From Candidatus Woesearchaeota archaeon (GTDB lineage Archaea > Nanobdellota > Nanobdellia > Woesearchaeales > DSVV01): a stretch of 10,384 nt of DNA. Positions 1 through 6,129 of this stretch are shown piece by piece. Position 1 is the first letter of the stretch. Each line of letters begins with the position of its first letter. The position numbers and the translations under genes are program-made. The notes below the pieces were generated by a model. That model had not been told where the DNA came from. It made no database searches and saw only the letters and a list, made by a program, of their open reading frames with translations. The stretch spans positions 1 through 10,384 of the forward strand of contig JACQSP010000037.1 of the NCBI GenBank assembly GCA_016205905.1, given 5' to 3'.

Positions 1-104
1 ATACTCTAAATGAATTTTGACCTTATGATGCTAAACAAATACGAATAATAAATAAAATAAATAATAGAATAAATAACAAAATAATTATAAAACAGGTGGT
101 AATC

Positions 105-545
105 ATGCACATGTATTCAAAAAAAACATTGAACAGATTCAAAAACCCAAAATTTGCAGGCGAGATCAAAAAGGCTGATGCAGTCGGAGAAGAGGGTAAC
201 ATCAAGTGTGGAGACGTAATGAGAATTTTTCTCAAAGTTGATAAAGACAAAGGAATAATCACAGATGTAAAATTCCAGACTTATGGCTGTGTCGCTGCTA
301 TAGCTGCATCTGATGCAATGTGCGAGATTGTTAAAGGCAAAACATTAGAGCAGGCAGAAAAGCTGACGTGGAATGATATTGTCAAGGAATTAGGCCATGT
401 TCCGCCTATTAAATATCACTGCTCTATTTTAGGTACAGATGCATTGAGAGATGCAATTGAAAATTACAGAAAAGGGCACGATACCGCTAAAGGAACAAAG
501 AACAAAATTATAGCTAATAAAAGCAAATCTAAAAAAATTAAATAA
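105..545 (+). CDS. iscU: IscU/NifU N-terminal-type iron-sulfur cluster assembly scaffold protein
   Basis: Predicted Fe-S scaffold, which takes sulfur from a cysteine desulfurase and iron to build a cluster passed on to target proteins in the cytoplasm. The 146-residue product shows the IscU fold signatures: an early FKNPKFAG segment, then CGDVM (Cys35, Asp37), TYGCVAAIA (Cys62) and KYHCSIL (Cys106). These are the three cluster cysteines and the adjacent Asp of the family. After about residue 125 comes a Lys-rich tail (KSKSKK) beyond the usual IscU core. ATG 105 is chosen because AGGTGG at 94-99 lies 5 nt upstream; ATG 111 is also possible, while GTG 96 lies inside the RBS. No cysteine desulfurase gene is visible in the window. 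Family assignment is strong; the true partner is unknown. Confidence 0.9.
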   Translation: MHMYSKKTLNRFKNPKFAGEIKKADAVGEEGNIKCGDVMRIFLKVDKDKGIITDVKFQTYGCVAAIAASDAMCEIVKGKTLEQAEKLTWNDIVKELGHVPPIKYHCSILGTDALRDAIENYRKGHDTAKGTKNKIIANKSKSKKIK

Positions 546-618
546 ATGAAAAGAGTTAATAAACACTCAAATCAAAAAATAAATATTTAATGATACAAAA
601 AGTTAATTTGGTGAGACA

Positions 619-942
619 ATGGCATTAAATATAATTTACATAACAGCAAAAGATGAAAACGAAGCAAAGAACATCAGCAAGATTCTTGTAGCTGAGAAAC
701 TTGTTGCCTGTGCAAACATCCATAATATAAGCTCAATCTACGAATGGAATGGAAAAATTCAAGATGACAGAGAGGCAGTTATCATCGCAAAAACAACAGA
801 TAAATTAACTAAAAAAGTTATGAAAAGAGTTAAGGGAATCCATTCTTATAAAATTCCTTGTATCTTATCCTTCCTAGCCAAAGGAAATAAAGAATATGTT
901 GATTGGGTGGAGAAGATGACGAAAAATAAAGTATTTTTTTAG
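619..942 (+). CDS. cutA: CutA1 divalent-cation tolerance protein
   Basis: Small cytoplasmic protein of the CutA1 family, which forms very stable trimers and is linked to divalent-metal tolerance in bacteria; its real role in archaea is unsettled. The 107 residues cover the whole family length. Visible signatures are ACANI (30-34) where the family has AC(V/A)N(I/V), SIYEWNGKI (39-47), the IIAKT strand, IHSYKIPCI in place of the usual H-P-Y-E-V-P-E-I, and the C-terminal GNKEYVDWV. The start is supported by GGTGAG at 610-615. The gene lies 73 nt after iscU on the same strand. Its stop codon directly follows a T8 run, only 15 nt before the left hairpin of an insertion sequence, so that insertion replaced the native downstream region without breaking the gene. 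Confidence 0.92.
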   Translation: MALNIIYITAKDENEAKNISKILVAEKLVACANIHNISSIYEWNGKIQDDREAVIIAKTTDKLTKKVMKRVKGIHSYKIPCILSFLAKGNKEYVDWVEKMTKNKVFF

Positions 943-957
943 TGTACGTAAAGAATC

Positions 958-977
958 CCCAGCACTTTAGTGCTGGG
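958..977. repeat. Left-end hairpin of the IS200-type element
   Basis: CCCAGCACTTTAGTGCTGGG, a 9-bp perfect stem around TT (or 8 bp with a TTTA loop). It is identical to the copy at 1528-1547. In the IS200/IS605 family TnpA recognises such subterminal hairpins, and short guide sequences at the hairpin foot select the cleavage site. The foot here reads AAAGAAT (949-955 region), a candidate guide. Confidence 0.85.
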
Positions 978-1077
978 TTTCGTTATTTTCTCAGAAAAAT
1001 TTAAGGAGCGGCTTCGCCGCAGTATAAGCTGCGAACGAAGTTGCGCACCAATTTCTATCAACCAAAATAGCGTGAGC

Positions 1078-1099
1078 TTTGTTCGTGGAGACGAGCAAA
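1078..1099 (+). promoter_or_regulatory. Hairpin presenting the tnpA ribosome binding site in its loop
   Basis: TTTGTTCGT (1078-1086) pairs with ACGAGCAAA (1091-1099), nine pairs including one T-G wobble, leaving GGAG (1087-1090) as a four-base loop. The next base starts the tnpA ATG at 1100. This could limit or gate translation initiation. IS200 is known to repress tnpA translation through leader RNA structure, so the role is plausible, but it is inferred from base pairing alone. Confidence 0.5.
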
Positions 1100-1540
1100 A
1101 TGGAACTTAAAAACAATATTCGTTCAGTGGGACAAAACAGCTATCATTTGGTATGGAAACCTAAATGGTCAAAAGATCCATTCAAATTTAAGCCAGTTCT
1201 AATTGTGTGTGAAGCCTCAATTAAAAATGTTGCGAAAAGAACAGGCATGAATATATTTGAAATGGAAATAATGCCTGATCATATTCATCTCTTTGTCGAC
1301 ATCCCACCAACAATGAGTGTTTCTAACGCGTTACAGCTTTTAAAAGGTTTTTCGGCAAAGAAAATCTTTGAACATCACCCTTGGTTAAGAAGACATTTTC
1401 GAACAGGTCATTTTTGGAGTCCTGGAAAGTTTTTTAGAAGTGTTGGAAATGTTAGTGCAGAAGCCATTCAAAATTATATCGCAGGAACAAATAGAACAGC
1501 AAAATTCCAGAAATTGCTTACAGGATACCCAGCACTTTAG
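1100..1540 (+). CDS. tnpA: IS200/IS605-family TnpA transposase (HUH, Y1)
   Basis: Single-strand DNA transposase that nicks and rejoins hairpin-marked ends through a 5'-phosphotyrosine. The 146-residue product is family length. It shows the N-terminal NSYHLVWKPKW segment, the HUH metal-binding motif DHIHLFV (His61, His63) and the nucleophile tyrosine in AIQNYI (Tyr126), with the usual GHFWSPG segment before it, so all catalytic residues are present. ATG 1100 is preferred, with GGAG at 1087-1090; GTG 1085 or TTG 1079 would extend the protein by 5 or 7 residues. The stop codon TAG (1538-1540) lies in the right-end hairpin, so coding sequence and transposition signal overlap. No tnpB or guide-RNA-like partner is present. 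Confidence 0.93.
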   Translation: MELKNNIRSVGQNSYHLVWKPKWSKDPFKFKPVLIVCEASIKNVAKRTGMNIFEMEIMPDHIHLFVDIPPTMSVSNALQLLKGFSAKKIFEHHPWLRRHFRTGHFWSPGKFFRSVGNVSAEAIQNYIAGTNRTAKFQKLLTGYPAL

Positions 1541-1547
1541 TGCTGGG
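1528..1547. repeat. Right-end hairpin of the IS200-type element, overlapping the tnpA stop
   Basis: The same 20-nt palindrome as at 958-977. The last codons of tnpA (Pro-Ala-Leu-stop) are written by its left half and loop. As RNA it would also fold at the end of the tnpA message. The 10-nt word GTGCTGGGTG at 1540-1549 recurs in the small elements at 3288-3300 and 6936-6948. Confidence 0.85.
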
Positions 1548-1560
1548 TGATTCATTTCTA

Positions 1561-1699
1561 GGGACGCAGTCCACAGTTTCATGAAATATTTTTTAAAGTT
1601 TTTTAAGAATTATATAAAAAAATCGAACAATAAATAAATTAATCAACCAATAATTCTTCATGTTACGAGGGACTTCGCCCAACAAACGTGTGGAGAGCG
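1561..1699 (-). repeat. Small inverted-repeat element, copy 1 (MITE-like)
   Basis: Non-coding block whose ends are imperfect inverted repeats: 1561-1586 (GGGACGCAGTCC then CATGAAA) against the reverse complement of 1656-1680 (GGGCGAAGTCCC then CATGAAG). An inner 9-bp stem pairs 1605-1613 with 1650-1658. Read on the minus strand, the right flank 1681-1699 (CGCTCTC ... GTTTGT) matches the left end of the copy at 6883, so this copy is inverted relative to the other two and lacks their GGTGCT-rich centre. It lies 13 nt behind the IS200-type right hairpin. A MITE-like nature is inferred. Confidence 0.5.
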
Positions 1700-1761
1700 A
1701 ATAATATGCTATGAATCAGAAAAAAGGTTGAGAACCATTGAATCAACTAAATAAATAACAT

Positions 1762-1777
1762 TATTCTTTTAAGAATA
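1762..1777. repeat. AT-rich 7-bp hairpin upstream of the metK promoter
   Basis: TATTCTT (1762-1768), TT, AAGAATA (1771-1777), followed by a short T-run to 1782. It could stop transcription arriving from the insertion-sequence side, or be an incidental AT palindrome. Confidence 0.35.
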
Positions 1778-1792
1778 TTTTTATCAAGTATA

Positions 1793-1800
1793 TTTATATA
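1793..1800 (+). promoter_or_regulatory. metK TATA box
   Basis: TTTATATA matches the archaeal box A consensus. A start about 26 nt downstream would fall near 1823, giving an unusually long leader of about 80 nt before the ATG at 1905. That leader includes a weak stem (ACTAT/ATAGT near 1830-1846) and the palindrome TGCAAATGCA (1858-1867). A second AT-rich box near 1870-1887 is too close to the start codon to serve with the RBS. Confidence 0.6.
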
Positions 1801-1904
1801 CAATCTACTTTTTAAGGAGTTATCGACTATTGATTATGATAGTATTGTGCTGATAATTGCAAATGCACAAAAATATAAACTATAAACTAATGAGGTGTAG
1901 AAAC

Positions 1905-3071
1905 ATGAAAAAAGGAAGATATTTGTTTACAAGCGAAAGTGTCAGCGAAGGCCACCCGGATAAATTATGCGACCAGATAAGCGATTCAATTTTAGATGCA
2001 GCGCTCAAGGATGACCCTTATGCAAGAGTTGCTATTGAATGCCTTGTTAAAACCGGTTTTGTGGTTGTTGCTGGAGAAATGACAACTAATACTTATATAG
2101 ACATACAAGATGTCGTCAGAAAAACAATAAAAGAAGCTGGTTATGACAATCCTGCTTTTGGTTTTGACGGAAATACCTGCGGTGTTCTTGCCAGTATCAG
2201 CGAACAGAGCCCAGACATCAGCCAAGGTGTTTCAGAAGGGCTGGGATTGTTTAAAGAGCAGGGTGCAGGCGACCAAGGCTTAATGTTTGGTTTTGCAACC
2301 AATGAAACACCTGAGTTAATGCCATTGACACTTGTTCTTGCGCATAAGCTTTTAATAAGGCTCAGGGAATTAAGAAGGACAAAAACTTTGCTTTATCTCG
2401 GACCAGATGCAAAATCACAGGTTACTGTAGAATATGTTGACGGTGTTCCCCAAAGGATAGATACTGTTGTTGTTTCAACACAGCATTTAGCCAGCGCAAC
2501 ACACGACCAGATACAGAAAGATATGATTGACTGTGTTATCAAGCCAGTATGCGGTAAATTGCTGGACAGCAATACCAAATTTTTCATTAATCCAACAGGT
2601 TCATTTGTAATTGGCGGTCCAGTTGCTGACAGCGGTGTTACAGGCAGAAAAATTATTGTTGATACTTATGGAGGCCATGGCAGCCATGGCGGCGGCGCAT
2701 TTTCAGGAAAAGATCCTTCTAAAGTAGACAGAAGCGCAGCTTATGCCGCAAGATATATCGCAAAAAACATTGTTGCAGCAGGATTAGCTGATAAATGCGA
2801 AGTACAACTAGCTTATGCTATTGGTGTCGCTGCTCCGGTGTCTGTGTTAGTGCACTGCTTTGAAACAAACAAGATTCCTGAGGAGAAAATATCAGAGCTT
2901 GCCAGAAAACATTTCCCGCTAAAACCAGCAGAAATAATCAAAGAGCTTAACTTAAGAAGACCAATATACAAAAAAACTGCAACTTATGGACACTTTGGAA
3001 GAAACGAGCCGGAATTCACATGGGAAAGAACAGACAAGGTTGACGTCTTAAGAAAAGATGCGGGAATATGA
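1905..3071 (+). CDS. metK: S-adenosylmethionine synthetase, bacterial/eukaryotic type
   Basis: Makes S-adenosylmethionine from methionine and ATP, releasing phosphate and pyrophosphate; the cell's main methyl donor depends on it. The 388-residue product has the three-repeat MetK architecture. It shows the methionine-site motif GHPDK (16-20), the ATP motif GAGDQG (120-125) and the glycine-rich GGGAFSGKD (262-270) followed by VDRSAAYAARYIAKNIVAAGLADKCE, almost as in enterobacterial MetK. This is the bacterial family, not the highly divergent archaeal MAT family that most archaea carry, so ancient transfer is likely. ATG 1905 is chosen for GAGGTG at 1892-1897, 7 nt upstream; the frame is open to TTG 1857 but without an RBS. 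It stands alone, with a TATA box at 1793-1800 and T-runs after the gene. Confidence 0.96.
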   Translation: MKKGRYLFTSESVSEGHPDKLCDQISDSILDAALKDDPYARVAIECLVKTGFVVVAGEMTTNTYIDIQDVVRKTIKEAGYDNPAFGFDGNTCGVLASISEQSPDISQGVSEGLGLFKEQGAGDQGLMFGFATNETPELMPLTLVLAHKLLIRLRELRRTKTLLYLGPDAKSQVTVEYVDGVPQRIDTVVVSTQHLASATHDQIQKDMIDCVIKPVCGKLLDSNTKFFINPTGSFVIGGPVADSGVTGRKIIVDTYGGHGSHGGGAFSGKDPSKVDRSAAYAARYIAKNIVAAGLADKCEVQLAYAIGVAAPVSVLVHCFETNKIPEEKISELARKHFPLKPAEIIKELNLRRPIYKKTATYGHFGRNEPEFTWERTDKVDVLRKDAGI

Positions 3072-3078
3072 ATTAATT

Positions 3079-3099
3079 TGTGGATAACTCTGTGGATAA
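3079..3099 (+). repeat. Tandem pair of TGTGGATAA 9-mers (DnaA-box-like)
   Basis: TGTGGATAA occurs at 3079-3087 and 3091-3099, as 12-nt units (TGTGGATAAC plus two bases), just behind the metK stop. The reverse complement TTATCCACA is exactly the bacterial DnaA-box consensus. Archaea normally have no DnaA, so a replication role is not claimed. The pair may be a relic of bacterial DNA that arrived with metK, or chance. Confidence 0.6.
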
Positions 3100-3147
3100 C
3101 TTTGTAGAAGTTCCATCATATTAAGAATAAATGTGTATTGGAGTAAA

Positions 3148-3200
3148 TCTTTTTTATTTTTTACTTATTCTTTTATTTTTTGGTTTATTATTGTTTTTTA
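3148..3200 (+). terminator. T-rich termination region after metK
   Basis: Several T5-T6 runs in 50 nt. Archaeal RNA polymerase terminates intrinsically at such runs without needing a hairpin. No other function is seen between 3100 and 3233. Confidence 0.5.
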
Positions 3201-3233
3201 TATATTTGTTTTAGCTTATTAACCTCTTTTTTC

Positions 3234-3376
3234 AGCTCACAATCCGTATGTGGGACGAAGTCCACCGTCATATGAAAAATTAAAAAAGGTGCTGGGTGCT
3301 AGTGGCTAGGTGCTAGTTACGAATAATTATCGACACCAGCACCTAGTTTTCATAGTGAGACGTGTGGCTGCGCCCA
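3234..3376 (+). repeat. Small inverted-repeat element, copy 2 (MITE-like)
   Basis: A 143-bp non-coding block in the same orientation as the copy at 6883-7046. The left end carries a hairpin GTGGGACGAAGTCCAC (3250-3265: six pairs, one bulged G, GAA triloop); the right end is CGTGTGGCTGCGCCCA (3361-3376). Reverse-complemented, the right end resembles the left (TGGGCGCAGCC ... TATGAAAA against TGGGACGAAGTCC ... TATGAAAA). The centre is a palindrome: AGGTGCTGGGTG (3288-3299 region) pairs with CACCAGCACCT (3333-3343), with GCTAG/GGTGCT repeats and a CGA..TCG apex between them. It sits between convergent metK and the small membrane gene. Confidence 0.65.
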
Positions 3377-3394
3377 GGAAATAAAACAGAAATC

Positions 3395-3613
3395 TTAATT
3401 CAATCCCCATAATCTAAAGAATCCATAAAGGATAAATAGCACAAAACACACAACCAGTGTATAATACCATTTTATCGGCAGTAAAATCGTGGCAATTAGC
3501 AGCACTAAAAAGAATGTATTCAATAAGAATAAATTTCTTGGAGATTTTCTTTTATGATAAAGGCTGCTTACTTTTTTATAATCTTCAGTCATTGCTGGTT
3601 TAAGGTATGTAAT
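3395..3613 (-). CDS. Small two-helix membrane protein, unknown function
   Basis: No family is recognised. From ATG 3592 the product is 65 residues: a basic, charged N-terminus (KKVSSLYHKRKSPRN) followed by two hydrophobic stretches (about 20-40 and 43-60, separated by KWYY), so a helical hairpin in the membrane is expected with the basic end in the cytoplasm. The strong RBS AAGGAGGTG lies at 3627-3619, 26 nt from that ATG, which is too far. The in-frame ATT at 3613 is only 5 nt from it and would add seven residues (I/M-T-Y-L-K-P-A). The listed coordinates use ATT 3613; ATG 3592 is the conservative choice. The gene lies 107 nt downstream of gatE on the same strand and could be co-transcribed with it. 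Confidence 0.6.
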   Translation of the reverse strand: MTYLKPAMTEDYKKVSSLYHKRKSPRNLFLLNTFFLVLLIATILLPIKWYYTLVVCFVLFILYGFFRLWGLN

Positions 3614-3618
3614 TGCTA

Positions 3619-3627
3619 CACCTCCTT
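3619..3627 (-). promoter_or_regulatory. Strong ribosome binding site in front of a non-standard start
   Basis: Minus-strand AAGGAGGTG is a near-perfect anti-16S match. The only in-frame candidate start at normal spacing is ATT (3613-3611). The metK RBS reads similarly (GAGGTGTAG then ATG), which supports the spacing. Confidence 0.55.
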
Positions 3628-3719
3628 GTTATGTGTGATAATATGTGTGTCTTGGTTAATCTTTAATAATAAATCTTTCATCTGACAGATACTAACACTT
3701 GTTATTATTCTTCTCATTT

Positions 3720-5765
3720 TTATGTTTTTATATATTTTCTCAAAATTTCACTGATTAATTTGCCGTCCACCTTGCCCCTGTATTTATTCATGATTATTCC
3801 CATTAATGCCCCAAATGCAAGCTCTTTGTTCTTCTCTACAATCTGCTTTATTTCTTTTTCAATATCATTTGCACTTGAGGTGGTGTTAACAGTCTTAAAT
3901 TTTGTAAAATCAACATTTCCTGTCCTTGCAATACTGACAAATATCTCTTCAACTGCCTGTTTGTTAATTTCTCCATCATCTAATTTTTCCAAGACTTCTT
4001 CTAATTTAATATCATCAATTCTGTTTATCTCGCCGTCTGAAAGATTATGTGTTCTTTTTGCCTCTAATAATTTCGGCAGAATAATTTCAGCAATAAAACT
4101 TGGCTTAAGATTCTTAAATTTATCAACAAATGTTTCAAACAATTCAAGCTTATGTTTTTTCACAAGAAGGTCTGCTAAATCTTTGCTTAATCCGTATTCT
4201 TGTATTCTTGAAACCTTTTCTTCAATAAGCTCAGGTGTTTTTAATCTTCCAAAATATTCTTTTGTAACCAAAAAAGGAGGAACATCTGTCTCAGGATACA
4301 TTCTTGCTGCGCTTGGGATAGGCCTCATAAATGTAGTTGTACCATCAGGATTGGCTGCTCTGACTTCGCTTTGGACACCATTATTTAACTGAGCCAGCCT
4401 TTTTAATATTGCACAATATGCTTTCTCGCATCTCTTATAGTCTGCAACAATCATCACAAAACAATCTTTTGGAGCAAGCTCTAATATTCTTCTTACTGCA
4501 GTAATTTCGTCATTTGTAAAACTATACTTTTCTAAATGCTCGTCAGAATGAATTATACCTGTAATCCCAGCATTGACCTTTGCAAATTCAGAAAGTTCTG
4601 TTCCTATGCGCTTATTCGGCTGCAATTCTGTTCCTAAAATTCCTTTTAGCCCTGTTAATTTAAAGCCATAAACAGCATTTTCTTTCGGATAACCAAGATT
4701 ATCTCCCTGTTTTTCATGCTTTGCACTTATTGCCTTGCTTATGAAATTACATTTTGTGCTTTTAAACACATCGTCAAGTGCCAGTATTAATTTTTTAATG
4801 TCACTTTTATTGCTTTTATTTGTTCTTTCATTTATTTCATCACATTCTTTGCATTTTAATTTTCCTTTAAGAGTAATTATTTTTTGCTGCCTTAAGCATT
4901 CATATTCTACTAATGTTGGTATTAATTTTAATTCCTGCGCGCCTTTTATCTCAACCCTGCTCCCGCCTGCAATAGAAATGTTAATGTCCTGCCTTATTGT
5001 TCCAATTCCTCTTTTTACTTTTCCAGTTGACCTTAAAATCATTCCTAATTTTTCTGCGCATTCTTTTGCCTGCTGGGGTGAATGAATATCAGGAGAAGTT
5101 GCAATCTCTATCAATGGAATGCCTAATCTGGAGAGATTATACACATCAAATTCATGTGTTTTCTGCACTATCTTTGCTGATTCCTCCTCGACACAGATTG
5201 TGGGGATTCCTATTTTGCCTTCGTTTGTCGTGATGAGCCCGTCCATTGCAGCTAATGCTGTTCTTTGGAATCCGGAAACATTTGAGCCGTCAACAACTGT
5301 TTTTCTCATGAACTGAATCTCGTCAACAGGTTTGGCATTTAATAATTTGGCGATGATTAAAGTGATTTCCATTGCCTCTTTGTTTACGTTATGAGGGGGC
5401 TCTTCATCCAGTTCAACAAGACAGTTAGCTTTTTTATAGAAATGATAAACAAAATGCTTTTCTTTTAACTGCTCATGCTTTGCAGCTTCATCTATTTCTC
5501 CCATCTCGCCGGCAGATGCCCTCAATCTTCTTTTTATTTTTAAGTCTGGCTCAGTATCTATTATTTCAGTCGGGCATTTACAGAACAGTTTTTTGCCTTC
5601 TAATTGCTGGTGGATTTCCAAACCTACTATAAGCCCTAATGATTTATAGTTTAACTTGATTTTATTTTCTGATTTATGATTATCTTCTGATTTATGAATT
5701 GGTTCTTCCATTATAATTTTATTGTAAATAAGGTGGTTTATAAAGTTTTTTGCGGCTTCATCCAT
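3720..5765 (-). CDS. gatE: Glutamyl-tRNA(Gln) amidotransferase subunit E
   Basis: With GatD, this archaea-specific subunit turns Glu-tRNA(Gln) into Gln-tRNA(Gln), the only archaeal route to Gln-tRNA. GatE binds the tRNA and performs kinase and transamidation steps; GatD supplies ammonia. The 681-residue product shows the GatB-like cradle: VGLEIHQQL (47-55), FCKCP (61-65), RKTVVDGSNVSGFQRT (154-169), SRLGIPLIEIATSPD (211-225) and TIRQDINISI. A middle AspRS-like GAD insertion holds a CKEC pair. A helical, YqeY-like tail follows from about 540. Typical GatE is about 620-635 residues; the excess is partly a charged N-terminal extension of about 30 residues containing HKSEDN-HKSENK. ATG 5765 has GAGG 5 nt upstream; ATG 5711 lacks an RBS. 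gatD is not in the window. Confidence 0.95.
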   Translation of the reverse strand: MDEAAKNFINHLIYNKIIMEEPIHKSEDNHKSENKIKLNYKSLGLIVGLEIHQQLEGKKLFCKCPTEIIDTEPDLKIKRRLRASAGEMGEIDEAAKHEQLKEKHFVYHFYKKANCLVELDEEPPHNVNKEAMEITLIIAKLLNAKPVDEIQFMRKTVVDGSNVSGFQRTALAAMDGLITTNEGKIGIPTICVEEESAKIVQKTHEFDVYNLSRLGIPLIEIATSPDIHSPQQAKECAEKLGMILRSTGKVKRGIGTIRQDINISIAGGSRVEIKGAQELKLIPTLVEYECLRQQKIITLKGKLKCKECDEINERTNKSNKSDIKKLILALDDVFKSTKCNFISKAISAKHEKQGDNLGYPKENAVYGFKLTGLKGILGTELQPNKRIGTELSEFAKVNAGITGIIHSDEHLEKYSFTNDEITAVRRILELAPKDCFVMIVADYKRCEKAYCAILKRLAQLNNGVQSEVRAANPDGTTTFMRPIPSAARMYPETDVPPFLVTKEYFGRLKTPELIEEKVSRIQEYGLSKDLADLLVKKHKLELFETFVDKFKNLKPSFIAEIILPKLLEAKRTHNLSDGEINRIDDIKLEEVLEKLDDGEINKQAVEEIFVSIARTGNVDFTKFKTVNTTSSANDIEKEIKQIVEKNKELAFGALMGIIMNKYRGKVDGKLISEILRKYIKT

Positions 5766-5796
5766 TTAACCTCTTTTCTAAATTTTGTTTAATATT

Positions 5797-5984
5797 TACA
5801 AAAAATAACAACAATAATGGCGGGTGACGGTCAAAATTCTGCGGAATTTTGCCCTACTCGGCATCCAGTGGCTTGTGAGCGAGTGAGCAATCTAAGGTAT
5901 CGACAAATAGTTTTGGTTTACGAGCTCACTCGCAAGCCACTGAGTTCCCCTGCCTCGTCACCCCCATTGTTGTTATTTTTTGTA
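5797..5984. repeat. 188-bp nested palindromic element between divergent genes
   Basis: The outer arms are TACAAAAAATAACAACAAT (5797-5815) and its perfect complement ending at 5984. They continue into GGCGGGTGACG against GGGGGTGACG, so about 30 nt pair. Inside, CAGTGGCTTG..CGAGTGAGC (5866-5888) pairs with GCTCACTCGCAAGCCACTG (5924-5942) with a 4-nt bulge, and CAAAATTC/GAATTTTG (5832-5851) forms a separate 8-bp hairpin around TGCG. TA flanks or begins each arm, as in elements that duplicate TA, though TA is self-complementary so this is weak evidence. It fills most of the 364-nt gap between gatE and the DUF4013 gene. No reading frame or known RNA is recognised in it. Confidence 0.7.
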
Positions 5985-6054
5985 TAGATAGAACTATTTC
6001 CTTCGGCATATTTATTAAGAATTTCTCTTTTTTAAGCGATTTTTTTAGAAAACA

Positions 6055-6062
6055 TTTATATA
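6055..6062 (+). promoter_or_regulatory. TATA box of the DUF4013 gene
   Basis: TTTATATA, a consensus archaeal box A. A start near 6085 would leave a leader of about 45 nt ending in the GGGTGAT ribosome binding site at 6120-6126. Confidence 0.6.
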
Positions 6063-6129
6063 GAATAAGTTCCTGTAATTAAAAAAGAGTGGGTGTACTC
6101 TAAGATATAAAAACAAAAAGGGTGATATT

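Larger units (their letters stand above)
958..1547 (+). mobile_element. IS200-type insertion sequence, hairpin to hairpin
   Basis: The interval runs from a left hairpin (958-977) to an identical right hairpin (1528-1547) and holds one HUH/Y1 transposase gene and no tnpB, the layout of IS200-group members of the IS200/IS605 family. These elements move as single strands and make no target duplication, so the exact ends cannot be read by inspection. They should lie some 10-20 nt outside each hairpin. The gene is intact and both hairpins are perfect, so the copy may be recent and active. The 100 nt between the left hairpin and the gene is strongly structured, with stems at 1008-1020, 1031-1046 and 1078-1099. 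Confidence 0.85.

Noticed and set aside
958..1547. Possible tnpB/IscB-type guide RNA system with the IS200-type element
   Set aside because: No tnpB, iscB or remnant reading frame is found on either side; the element carries only tnpA.
1823..1904. metK leader considered as a SAM riboswitch
   Set aside because: Only weak 4-5 bp stems are visible and no conserved core of a known SAM riboswitch class could be recognised.
3079..3099. DnaA-box-like pair considered as a replication origin
   Set aside because: Only two sites, no dnaA or other replication gene nearby, and archaea use Orc1/Cdc6 at different motifs.
3760..4392. 210-codon plus-strand frame opposite gatE
   Set aside because: Antisense shadow, Ser/Leu/Phe-rich as expected from the complement of Lys/Glu-rich coding; gatE is unambiguous there.
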